This document shows, one piece after another, positions 12,044 through 22,638 of a stretch of DNA of 64,000 nt. The DNA is from Odobenus rosmarus divergens (taxonomy: Eukaryota; Chordata; Mammalia; Carnivora; Odobenidae). Numbering within the stretch: position 1 is the stretch's first letter; each line of letters starts with the position of its first letter. Under the pieces are notes generated by a model. The model was not told where the DNA came from, made no database searches, and was given only the letters and a program-made list of their open reading frames with translations. The DNA is taken from the NCBI RefSeq assembly GCF_000321225.1, contig NW_004452179.1:1-64000 (forward strand), in the 5' to 3' direction. Made by a program: the position numbers and the translations under genes.

Positions 12044-14934
12044 CACTTGTGGAAGCACAGAAAGGATGTAACTGTGTGGACACAATCTGGTCCTAAATTA
12101 CATAAAACATATTTGGTGGAGGACCATACCTCCTGTGGAAGTGAAGCCACAGAAACCAGGGTGTGCATTCTTGCTGGAAAATTTCAAAGTTTTTATGTAG
12201 AAACCTGAGTGGTGAAACTAAAGGAAAGCTCAGAGTGTTGCTGCCTTTAATGTGCAGATGGTCAAGAAGGAGTGGTGCTCTGGTCACCTGTGTCCACCTG
12301 CAGCAGCCCTGCCCCGGGCACTTGGGTCTGCAGGCCTCTCCAATGGGCTCTTTGTGCCTGCGCAGGTTCCCACAGGGGGAAGGAGACGCGTGTCACCGAG
12401 AGCCCCCCTCCGCTCCTGCCAGTCTGCAGCCTGTCTCACCTGTAAGAGGGTGGTTGCCTCACCCTCTGGTTTGTGATTATAGGGAATAAGATGGTTTTGT
12501 TTGCCACAAATATGATAAAGCGGGTGAGTAGATTTTATTTCTGCAGGCTGTGCACTGTAGTATAAGACCAAAAAAAAAAAAAAGTAATTATCACATATAC
12601 CTTCTAACCCAACATTTACAAAACAACATTGGTATTTTCCTACTTTGTTTTTAAGATAAGACAAAACACCTTTCTTCACATTACCAGATAGCACGTTTTA
12701 GAATCTCTGTAGAATTTTATAAGTGGACCTCCTGGCTGCAGGCTTCACATTATCTGTGATATGCTATTTGGGCTTAAAGAGTAAGTATGCAGTAGACTAA
12801 CTATAGCAGGACACCTTGAGATGGGTGATCTCTTAGCAGTACCAAGCTCTCTAATGAGGTGTTCAATTTTATATAAGTGAAAGGACCTTACTATAATTCA
12901 AATAGTTTCTTACCATTTTCATCTCATGAACAACAATGGATTGATCTAGCCACTAGGTGACTCTCTTGTTCTATGTTTTCTGCCATGCAGGTCCCAGGCT
13001 TTGGGGCGGGCACTCTTTCTGCAGGATTTAGAGTTTTGGTCCTTGAGCACTCTGCTTGAATGATGCATATTATTTCTAGCACATGCGATGATGTCTGGGG
13101 AGGTTAAGAGTGAGAAACTTATTTTGCTCTGATTAGGGGCTGTTGGACTAGCTTGGAAACATCCAGGTATTCAGATGCTTCTGCTTGTTTTGAAGTAGTT
13201 GGGTGTTTGGGAAGGAGAGGCATTCAGTAAGTTTTTGCTTCCTGCATATTAAGGAATAAAACTGTTTTCCCATTTATCTATTTATTTAAATGGGTCTTTG
13301 GGATAGAACTCTTTCTGTGATGAAATTTAAGCAAAATTAAGGGTTTCAAGGTATTGTGTGTAAATGGATGCTTTAGAGAGATTTCCAAGCTCATCTCAAA
13401 GGAGGCCATCATCTTATAAACAGCATTATGTATAATCAACCTTTAGAACCTTGGGGAAAAGTGTGTGGTTTTATTCTGTGCCTATTAACTCCTTAATCAA
13501 AACAGGGAATTAATGCATGGCTCTTTCCCTTTTGGGAGACAATGAGGGCTGTCAACTCAGTATTTTGTGAAGGTGGAAGTTTGCCAGAATTGTCAGCAGA
13601 TAAAATGTAACGGTGACTATTAATTGAGCTAAAATTGTTATATAAAATTAACTTTCTATAAATTGCCTCTATAAGCATACCTCTCTCTAAGTCTCTTGGT
13701 TCATTAGAAAACCATACTATGGGTGAGTTTTAAGAAAATTACATGTGAGACTGTCTTAATTATGGCATTGCCTGGTCCAGATCTGCTGCCCCTTCGACCA
13801 GGATGTGGTCGCTCCCTGGAGCCCCCTGCTCCCCACCGCCCCCCCCATTCTCCCTCTCCCCCTGCACGGTCACATGGGGCTCACAGGAAACAGGTCTTCT
13901 CTTCGGGACAATGGCGAGCTCCTGTCTGGACAGGCTAGGGTGTGCGTGGTCTGCAGGACTCTTTCTCTACATCTCCTGATCCAGGGTCTCTGATGTTGGG
14001 GCCTCCCCCGCCTGACACATTGTAGGAGCTAAGGTCTCCTGCCAACTCGGTAGGACTCTTGAGACTCTTGAAGCCTTTTCTCTATGACTCACACATGGCT
14101 TTGTTTGCATTCACTGGCCAGGCACGTTGCAGGGCAGAGCCCAACCTCAAACTAACGAGAACACAACTCTACCAGGTCCCCAGAAGAAGCAAACCCCAAA
14201 GGCTGATGAGTCACATCAGTTCCCCAAACTCAGGCACGAGAAACCAGTCTCCTGTCGTTCTGCAATATGTAAGCCGCAGGGCCTCCTGTCTGCCCCCTCT
14301 TGGACACAGCAACAGAGTCTGCAAAGAGAGAACATTTTTCATCAGTTGCTACCTGGAGTGGCACTGAGGTTGTGGCAGCTCTCCAAGGCAAGGCTCCCAA
14401 GAAACAAGTTGGGGGGCGGTCCCTAAAATCTTGCAGGTTCTCCAGCTGACTCCAACCTAAGCAGCTGTCATAAGCAGTGGTTCCTAGCTGCAAGAAGCAA
14501 TGCACTGGTGTGTGGGGAAGGGAGTTGGGAGGGTGGTGGCCGGTCTTGAAGCCACCATGTAACATTCTGCGTGGGAAGATGGGCATCGCTTCCTGGAGCC
14601 CTGTGTGCGTGCACAGGCCTGCTGTAGGAAATGCATCTCCTACCACAGATTGAGGTCGGTGGGCAGCTGCTGCTCAGCCACAGCTCAGCAGTACTCAGTA
14701 CTGTTAGTGGAGTGCAACATGTAATACCTTCTCTGCTGAGCCCTGTAGATGTCTTAATACTGTTACCCAATTCTGCCAATAAAGAGCTTTTATATAGGAA
14801 CTGTTCAAACCCCCCAGAGTTACATTAAGGAAGGACATTCCATGTGTGACATTCTGTGTTTCTCACTAGTAGCTGCCGATTAGAGTCTGTGTTTCTTTCA
14901 GAGCCTGGGGACCATCCAGGGATCACCTAAGGCA
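12044..14934. other. No gene or repeat recognised
   Basis: Mixed sequence with an A14 run at 12,570-12,583. Opposing open frames at 14,059-14,367 (+) and 14,230-14,646 (-) overlap each other and show no domain, which argues against either being real. Possible unique intergenic or intronic DNA. Confidence 0.45.
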
Positions 14935-15065
14935 ATATTAATAATAAGATTCATTTATTTAGCATTAACGATGTGTCAAGCATTTTTCTAAGTGCCAGGC
15001 TATGTATTAAATGCTATCAAGTGGTATGTATTTAGTCTCCACCCTCCTAAGAGGCAGGATGCCAA
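14935..15065 (+). mobile_element. MIR SINE, 5' part
   Basis: The order catttatttagcattaacga, gtgtcaagcatttttctaag, tgccaggctatgtattaaat is the MIR 5' half. The 3' half appears at 15,266 after a foreign segment. Confidence 0.7.
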
Positions 15066-15265
15066 CATAATATGAGGGGTCCAGTGAAAAGTGAAAATGG
15101 GGTACTTTTATTCAAAACGATGGTGACAGCAGGGTGATAACTCAGGTGTGGGGTCCCTTCTGAGTGAATATGGGGTCCTGGGAGGTTGGGCAGTTCTCAT
15201 GTCCATGAAGCTGGCCCTGCCAGCAAGAATTCAGCTATAGTTCACTGGTGACAAAAAAGAGCCCA
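15066..15265. mobile_element. Unnamed interspersed repeat inserted in MIR
   Basis: About 200 bp separate the two MIR halves. Phrases such as gaggggtccagtgaaaagtg and catgaagctggccctgccag recall a recurrent mammalian repeat that I cannot name with confidence. It may be an old DNA-transposon relic. Confidence 0.35.
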
Positions 15266-15375
15266 TCAAGTTTAATCAACCTGCATAAGGTCACGTGGCT
15301 ACATCTGGTGGAACAGAGATCCGAATGTCCGCTCTTTCTCCCATCAGCTACCTTCTGTGTTGTGTCAAGGTAAGT
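15266..15375 (+). mobile_element. MIR SINE, 3' part
   Basis: Core phrase cctgcataaggtcacgtggc followed by tacatctggtggaacagaga matches the MIR 'aaggtcacacagct' region and tail. It pairs with 14,935-15,065. Confidence 0.6.
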
Positions 15376-16299
15376 ACTGGTGTTCCAAGCCCTTCTCCCA
15401 AAGCCCCACCTTCCATGGGGGCACCTTGGCATTTTTTAGAAATTCCCCAAGAATAGCTTCAAGCATTTAATACTTTTCCAAGGTAGATATGCAAAGTGAG
15501 TTATGATGATGACCATTTCTACATTGACCGGGAAAGAGCTAAGACATGACTTCCTTCAAATCCCTCCTCATGCAGCCTCTTAGTGAAGATGCTAGCATTC
15601 AACTCAAGATCTAATATCCAATTATTGTGGCATCATTATTCCTGATAAGTATTGTGAATCATATACATTTAAGATGTCTTTAGGCATTCATTTTTTTTCT
15701 TAGTAATTCTAGCTGACTCAGAATCAAAAGGCAAATCTCCAAAAGAAATAAAGAGGTTGGTCATGTAGAATTCAGGAGATTTCTTGACCATATAAAACAA
15801 TGCACATTTAATTATGTTGCCAGATAATTTGTCACATTATCCAAAGAGCAGTTTGCCTTTTTCCTAGTCAGGCTTTGGATAGTCCCCATCCCAAGTCATG
15901 CAGTAACTAACAAGGAATTCCATCACCTCTCATCATGTGGAGCTTAGTGGGCTTAACTAAGAGTGAGAAGTGTCAGACTCAGATTCCTGGTGTGACCACA
16001 CAGCCCTTGTGTGCCTCTTGCACTGGTGCAGACATGTTTTCTGCTCCCGGTCTCTTTGGACCTGTCATTCTTGGCATTTTTCTTATCTGATATGCTGTGA
16101 CTACAATCGTCCCACCTTTAGTGTTAAGCCTGTCTGACTATAAAAACAATGCTTTCATTCAGTCATTAGGTCACCCTTGATTCTAGCTCATCATTACAGA
16201 GAACAATTTTTATTTATCTCTTTTCCTACAGTGGGAGTTCTTTCAATGTTTGTTGAATTCTTCTGTAAATGGTCTACTTCCTGTTGATTCTAGACCAGT
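15376..16299. other. No gene or repeat recognised
   Basis: AT-leaning sequence, stops in all frames, no identifiable element. Confidence 0.45.
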
Positions 16300-16930
16300 T
16301 GTTTCTTTGGGAAACCAAGACCTATGTAGGAAGGAAGATCATTTTCTTGTCTGAGAATCCCCTTAATGAAAGACAAATTAGCAAGAGAAAAAACAACAGT
16401 AGTTTATTGACATGTATACCTCAGGTATCAATGGGAAAGATCCCGGAAAATAAGTTGCTCCCTGAGGTATCCTAACCCACCAGCTCAAATACCAGCTACA
16501 GCTGAAGACAAAAGGAAGAAAGATGTGGGTGGGAGGCTGGTTATGGGGGGACCAGGAAAAGCCTGGTCAACAAAGGTAAGGTTTGTTATGCGGGTTTAAG
16601 ATAAGCCTTCTCCTTGATAGGTTTTTCTGGATTTAGAGTCCTCTTCTCTTCCCGGTACAGAGGGAGATACCCTTCAAATGGAGCTTTCCTTTATAACTGT
16701 AAATTTAGCCTACAAAGAGGTACCTTCTACTCTTGTTTTAGGAGCTTCTCCTGTGTCCCCTGTTTCTCAAAATAAACAGCTTACACTAATCCTTATGCTC
16801 AAGAGGCATATTTTGGGGTGGTTTGTGTTCTCCTACCTTTCACTGTTGACGTCTTTCTGCTTGAGGATTCTCAAAGATGATAAACTTCCACATGTGATAA
16901 GTTCCTCAAAACAGTGCCTTCTGCCAGCAG
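16300..16930 (-). mobile_element. LTR-like retroelement relic, antisense
   Basis: On the complement, a polyadenylation-type region lies near 16,380-16,420: the plus strand reads agtttattgacatgtatacc, so the complement carries caataaact. The remaining 500 bp would be U3. The order of phrases is one I recognise as a recurrent mammalian LTR, but I cannot name the family. No coding sequence is attached. Confidence 0.45.
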
Positions 16931-17038
16931 CTCTGTCTGGGGAACAGGTTATGAGTCCAGTTCCTCATGTCAGTGTCCCACCTGCTTCTGGCGCCTAGTC
17001 AATAAGGGGGAACCGGTGCTATTTGCAAGAAATCAGCA

Positions 17039-17194
17039 TTTGCCATGTTTTTAAAAATTAACTGTATTCACCTGGCTCAGTGACTCTCAGTTACATAAGG
17101 GAACAGATATCAGGTCTATCAGAAAGGTTCAGATTCTCAAGCTTGATCTTGGGTGTTAGGATTCGTCACTGGTACCACAGCTAATAAGGAACTG
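17039..17194 (+). repeat. Duplicated 156-bp segment, copy A
   Basis: This block recurs at 17,618-17,773, offset by exactly 579 bp, with no gaps and about five substitutions by eye (roughly 97% identity). Homology stops sharply at both ends. The sequence is not a repeat family I know. Confidence 0.95.
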
Positions 17195-17397
17195 CCTCTC
17201 TGTTTAAAAAAGTAGAAATAACAATACATGCACAGTAATTCTAACCAGTTTGAAAAGAGTACAAAGAAATACTGTAAAAATATCAACTTTCTTATTTGAC
17301 GTAGTAGGTCATGGATGAACAATGTACCACCGTTCTCCAACTGGGTATCTGAGTGAATGAACTTGGTTAGATTCTAGGACTAATTCAGGCAGTCCAG

Positions 17398-17620
17398 CCT
17401 AGTCTTTTATTCTTTTTTATTTTGAATTTTTAGAAACAGAGAGCATGAGCGGGGAGAGGGAGGGCTTGGGGGAGTGAGAGAATCCTAAGCAGTTTCCATA
17501 CTCAGTGCAGAGCCCACCATGGGGCTTGTTCTTCCAAACCTGAGATCATGACCTGAGCTGAAATCAAGAGTCAGATGCTTTAGGTGACTGAGCCACCCAG
17601 GTGCCCTCAACCTAGTCTTT
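17398..17620 (-). mobile_element. Old Can-SINE, antisense, with 10-bp TSD
   Basis: The TSD cctagtcttt lies at 17,398-17,407 and 17,611-17,620. The body between (17,408-17,610) is the complement of a tRNA-derived SINE: the plus strand ends with gactgagccacccaggtgcc (head) and carries gatcatgacctgagctgaaa (box B side). The internal 'aagagtcagatgct' type and high divergence point to an older subfamily shared across carnivores. Confidence 0.85.
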
Positions 17621-17773
17621 GCCATGTTTTTTAAAATTAACTGTATTCACCTGGCTCAGTGACTCTCCGTTACATAAGGGAACAGATATCAGGTCTATCA
17701 GAAAGGTTCAGATTCCCAAGCTTGATCTTGGGTGTTAGGATTCATCACTGGTACCACAGCTAATAAGGTACTG
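17618..17773 (+). repeat. Duplicated 156-bp segment, copy B
   Basis: Second copy of 17,039-17,194. Its left edge coincides with the last three bases (ttt) of the SINE's right TSD, and its right edge abuts a MIR-like tail. This looks like a short templated insertion rather than a simple tandem duplication, because the intervening 423 bp are not repeated. Confidence 0.95.
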
Positions 17774-17845
17774 AGACCAGGGACACACAACTAGTGATGG
17801 AGCCAATCAGAGTGGGAATGCATGTCTCCTAAATTCTAGTTTAGT
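17774..17845 (+). mobile_element. MIR 3' fragment
   Basis: The sequence agggacacacaactagtgat followed by ggagcc and tgcatgtctcctaaattcta matches the MIR 3' half. Confidence 0.55.
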
Positions 17846-17888
17846 AACTTGTTTCTTCATTGACTTGGGCAAGATTTGGTTTCTCATA

Positions 17889-18113
17889 GAAATAGATAAT
17901 ACATAGATGGATAGATAAATAGATGATACATAGATAGATAGACGGAAGATAGATGATAGATCATAGATGGATGGATGGGCGGATGGAAGGATGGATGGAG
18001 GTATAGATGGTTGGATGGATAGAGAGACAGATGATAGATGATACATAAATAGATGGAGGATAGATCATAGATGGATGGATGGGTGTATAGATGGAGAGAT
18101 AGAGAGATAGATA
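17889..18113. repeat. Imperfect tetranucleotide array (ATAG/ATGG)n
   Basis: About 225 bp of mixed atag and atgg units with interruptions such as gatgatacat. It leaves open frames rich in Ser/Tyr/Ile/His/Pro on the minus strand, which are artefacts. Confidence 0.95.
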
Positions 18114-18117
18114 GCAT

Positions 18118-20844
18118 TTAAATGAATTTCTAGCAAGAGATGGAGACACTCCTGCAAACCAAATCTTAGATCACTTTCATGTCCCTATAAAATCTCTGCT
18201 TGACCAGAGACAGTCTATGCGCTCAGCCAGTCCCCAAACCTTCACAAATTAGTGAGTTGACAACCTTTACCTCCATTTCTGTTGTCTCGCAAAAGGGAAA
18301 GAACAACCTACCTCTCAGGGTGGGCTTTCTGTCATTAACCTGAGAAGTTCTAACAAACCTCTAAAACATTATGAAGCCCTGCCACCCCCCCTCACCCAGA
18401 TGTTGGCCAGGCTTCTATTTTCTGCTGGTCACACCTGTGAACCATGCCTCCTGTGGGCTGTGCTGTGATCTGTTTTCCTGGGATCAGACGATCCAACCCT
18501 TTGTCTTTATTCATTTTCATGGCAGACCCTTCCCCACAGGTGCTGGGCTTCAGCAGCAGAAAGGAGGACATTTGAATGACAACTTGTAGTCTACTAGAAA
18601 TCTCCCTTCCCTTTTCAGGAATCCCTTTGCTCTGGCACAAAGCTTCCCTCTCTTCTCCTAGCACGATGCCACCATGTAGGTGGTCTTAGGCCCCCCCCCC
18701 CCTTGCCTCTGAGCTCAGGGGCTCTTGTGTTATAATGCTCAGACTCTCCAAAAAAAAAGACTCTCTTTTGAGGGTTTTGTGTTTACATTTCAGAGATAGT
18801 CCAACAGTTTCTTCTACCAGTTAAGACAACTAATCACTTTGGAAGAGGTAATTTGCAATGCAAATGTGCTTTCCCCCCTCTAGATATATTTTTAGCTTCT
18901 TAGGTCAGGGTTCCTCAAACTGGAACCTGAAAATGCATTTTCAAAATAACTTATGTCTCTTTAAAGTGTCTTGTCGGTTGCTTGTATTTGAGAAACCAGG
19001 CTTTTGAGCGATGCTAGCATTGCCAGCTCACCAGGCTGGCCCCGATGTGCGAGAAGTGAGAGTGTAGGAGGCCAGGCCCTCCCTGCAGGGCATGCCCCTT
19101 CGCATCTCTGTTCGGCTCAGAAGGGATGGCAATGAGGCACACATACCCCCGCCCCGGGGAATTCCTTCAGTGGGATGCCTCAGCCCTGAGAGATCATTCT
19201 ATTCACGCTCTCAATGGCCGGAAGGTTGGGTTGTTGTTCTCAAATGCTGACTGTACATCCCCCATTTCCCGGCTCTACTCCTGGCCAGTGGAGTGCTTCT
19301 CCAAGTGTGCCCAGGGTTAAGGAACAAGTGTCAGTCAGATTGGATGGCAGTCTGTCAAGCAAACTGGCCCATGGTAGACAGACATTGACAACTTTGGATT
19401 CGTTAGTTCACTCTGGAAACTTCTGCCACCATCAAGTGTCACCAGCAGAGGGAGGTGGCTCACAGGGAGCTCTCCCCTTGCTACCCCTCCTTCACCTTCC
19501 CCTGCTCACTTGTCCACTCTTGTTTATCTTCCAGGACACAGGATGGTCATAAGGTCCTCCGGGAAGCCAGGCCAGGATGGGCAGGTGTGCCCCTTCGTGT
19601 ACTTCCATGACACACCTCTATCCCAGCACAGAGGATGGAGAGTATTAGAAAATGTGCTGGTGGCTCCGTCCAATTGGGAGGAAACTCCTGCTTGTCTCTG
19701 AAGGTTTATTCTAGTTCAATGACGTTGATGGTACCCCCCCATGCCTGGTGTGCCACTGAGCACTGGACTTTACTGATCCCTGGGCCAACTTAATGCAGAT
19801 AATACCAAAGGGAATAAAACTAGTCAAATGCCTGTCTCTGGGGAAATTATCTCTTGGCTTGCTGCTCAGTGTTCTTAGACATGGACAATGATGGGTGGCC
19901 AGTGTTTGATTTCTGTAGGTGGGTGAACGTGAGCACCTTAAACACATTCTCAGAAGGCTCGCCCACTTTGGCAATGTTGGCACCACCTACTGCACTTGCT
20001 GCCCTAAATGCTGCATAGATGTCCCCTCGGGCTTTATTTTCCCTGTGGTTATTTTTAGGGTGCTGTGAGAACCAGCCTTCTCTCTGTTTAGAGCCTCATA
20101 AGCACTGTGTGTCTTGGGATATGTAGGTGCTTTCAGGTACACAGGTGGACAAACATAGCATGGGGTCAAGGAGCAGCAAGAGTATTTAGCTCCTTGGAAA
20201 AGTCTGGAATGTGTTTTGGGAGAATGCAAGGTCCAGAGGACCCCCCATCCCCATTTCATCCACAACACAGAAGTCACCTGTGCTCCCCCGAAACATCACG
20301 TGGCATGCCTCTGTTTTGTAGCTCTCTTGGAAAAAGGACCTTCAGTAAAGGATCTGCTCTGCTTTTCCCAGCCTTGCCATTCCAAGGCTTTAGCCTGATC
20401 CAGCTTCCAATGTGTGCAGAATTATAATTTGTCTAGAAGGGAAGTAGACCCTTTGAACAGTGGATCCAAACTATGTTCCTGGGTCTTTGTTTCTCTGTTA
20501 AGCTTCAGTGATGTTGGTGTTATCCCTCTAGCATAAACTTCACCTCAGCTCAGTCAGGTTCCAAGAGTCATGGGGAAAACATCCCTGGGCAGGATGCATC
20601 TCCCCCTTAGAATGTTCCTGTCACCTCTGGGTCACGTCAGCATGAGAAATTCTCACCAGCTGATAAAGGGACCTATGTCTTTGTTTTTTTCTTCTTTTTA
20701 AGATAGAGCAGTTTACTGACATTTCTACAAATAATCCATGTTATCGCCATGTGTTAGTAAGTATTCAAGTTTTTTTCTTATTAAGCATTCAAAAAATTTT
20801 TAGCTACATCACTGCTTTTATTTCAAGTTTTTTAACTTTTAATT
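18118..20844. other. No gene or repeat recognised
   Basis: Moderately GC-rich to about 19.7 kb, then mixed. C12 at 18,691-18,702 and A8 near 18,750 are simple tracts. Open frames are 112 codons or fewer, on both strands and overlapping, with no domain. Confidence 0.45.
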
Positions 20845-21450
20845 TTAAAATGTATTCCAGCTTTATTGAGGTATACTTGACAAATACGATTTGTCTATGT
20901 TCAAGGTCCACGACACGCTGTTTGGGTTTAAGTACACACCGTGAAATGACCACTGCAATCAGGCCGAGTAACGGTCACATAGTGACTTTTTTGTCGTAAA
21001 AACACTTAAAATCAACTCAGAAAATTTTAAGTACACACTGCAGTGTTGTTGAGTGTAGTTACCATGGTTACAGTTGACCCGCAGAACCCCTGCCCACTTC
21101 CCCACCGCCGGTCCCCGGCAACCGCCATCCCAGCATCTATGTCTCAGCCTGACTGACGTAGCTTCCACATCTAAGTGAGATCACGCGCTATTGTCTTTTC
21201 TTTGTGTGGCCTATTTCACTTGGCATAATGCCCTCGAGGTCCCTTCATATCATCCCCAATGACAGGATTTCCTTCTTTTTATGGCTGAGTAATATTCCAG
21301 TGTGGGTATATGCTGTGTTTTCTTGATCTGTTCACCCAGTGGGGACACCTAGGTTGTTGTCTTGGCTACAGTGAATAATTCTGCAGTGAACGTGGGCGTG
21401 CATGTATCTATGAGATACTGACTCCAACTCCTTTGATATATAAAGGGATG
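20845..21450 (-). mobile_element. Old L1M 3' UTR, antisense
   Basis: Begins with the classical antisense L1M phrase ccagctttattgaggtatac at about 20,859. It runs through ttcacttggcataatgccct and tatggctgagtaatattcca at about 21,280 to tgaataattctgcagtgaac at about 21,372. Frames are broken. Confidence 0.85.
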
Positions 21451-21599
21451 TATTTCTTCTTCAGTGTTGCTTCTGACATTTTATTCCTCAAGGGAATCAT
21501 GAATCTGGGGATAATAATTCTAATAAATTAGAGCCTTCATTAGACGAAGTGCAGAGGGATGTCTTGCGCCGAAAAAGTTTTGGGTTCCATTCCTCATAC

Positions 21600-21740
21600 C
21601 AGCTCACTGCCCTTAGCATGGCCCCGTGGGGGTGGGCACTGTTAACTCCATTGCACAGATGAGGGAGCTGAGGACATGCAGCCAGGAAGGGGTGATTGTG
21701 GGATCTCAGCTCTGCTTTATATAGGACTAGACCAGCACCA
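21600..21740 (+). mobile_element. MIR SINE, partial, sense
   Basis: Core phrase ttgcacagatgagggagctg followed by aggacatgcagccaggaagg is the MIR core in sense; both ends are diverged. Confidence 0.6.
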
Positions 21741-22200
21741 AGATAAAGACTGTGCTCTCTAGAGAGACTGCATGGGAATTTACCTCTGGAATTCCAGTTC
21801 CTGCTTGGAAACCCTGGGCCAGTTACTTACCCATTCTGAACTTCAGCATCTCATAAGTGAAAAGAAGCCAAGGATCGAGGTCCTTCCTCAATGGGGTGGC
21901 GAAGCTCACAGAAGCCAGTGCATCTGTCGCCGCTAGGGTGGCACCAGGCACTCGCTCACACAGCATTGACATGTAAGCACCCAGGGAGCATTCCTGTGTC
22001 ATGCTGACTTTTGACTTTGACATGCAGACTGTATGACTTTTCCTCAACGGAGGCATTCCAGATGCCAGCTGGGTGCAGGTCACTCTGCTGGCCATTGACG
22101 GTCATACAGAAACTGGGTTCCTGCTCTGGCCTTGGGCAGCTTGCAGTGTGGGTGGGGAGCCAGGCAGAGCAATAAGAAGGTGATTGACTATTCAGTGTGT
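21741..22200. other. No gene or repeat recognised
   Basis: Unique-looking sequence. The open frame on the minus strand continues from the CA array and has no domain. Confidence 0.45.
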
Positions 22201-22638
22201 CCACACACACATGTGTGCATGCACACACACACGCACACATGCACACACACAGATACATAGGTATACACTGATGCACACACATGCACACACACACGGGTGC
22301 ACACAGACACATATGCACACACCCACGCACACACAGGCACACACATACACATATGCACACACCGACACGTGCGTGCACAAACACACACGCACACATGAAC
22401 ACACACGGATGCACACACAGACACGTATGCACACACTGGTGCACACACATATGCATACACCGATGCACACACAAACACACACACACTCACGCACACACAT
22501 GCACACACAGACACATATGCACACACTGACACGTGTGTGCACACACATACACTCATGCACACACAGACATGCACACACTGGTGCACACACGTGCACACAT
22601 GTGTGCAGACACACGTGCATGCACACACATGCACACAT
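22201..22638. repeat. Second long CA-rich array
   Basis: About 440 bp of cacacac tracts broken by atgc, gatg and cgtg steps, nearly all alternating purine-pyrimidine. A 200-codon minus-strand frame (22,188-22,790) and a 162-codon plus-strand frame cross it; both are low-complexity artefacts. Confidence 0.95.

Noticed and set aside
11612..12208. Several His/Thr- and Cys-rich frames of 90-144 codons
   Set aside because: Repeat-array artefacts: alternating dinucleotides lack stop codons in several frames at once.
17807..18149. Ser/Tyr/Ile-rich minus-strand frames of 62-79 codons
   Set aside because: Translations of the ATAG/ATGG tetranucleotide array.
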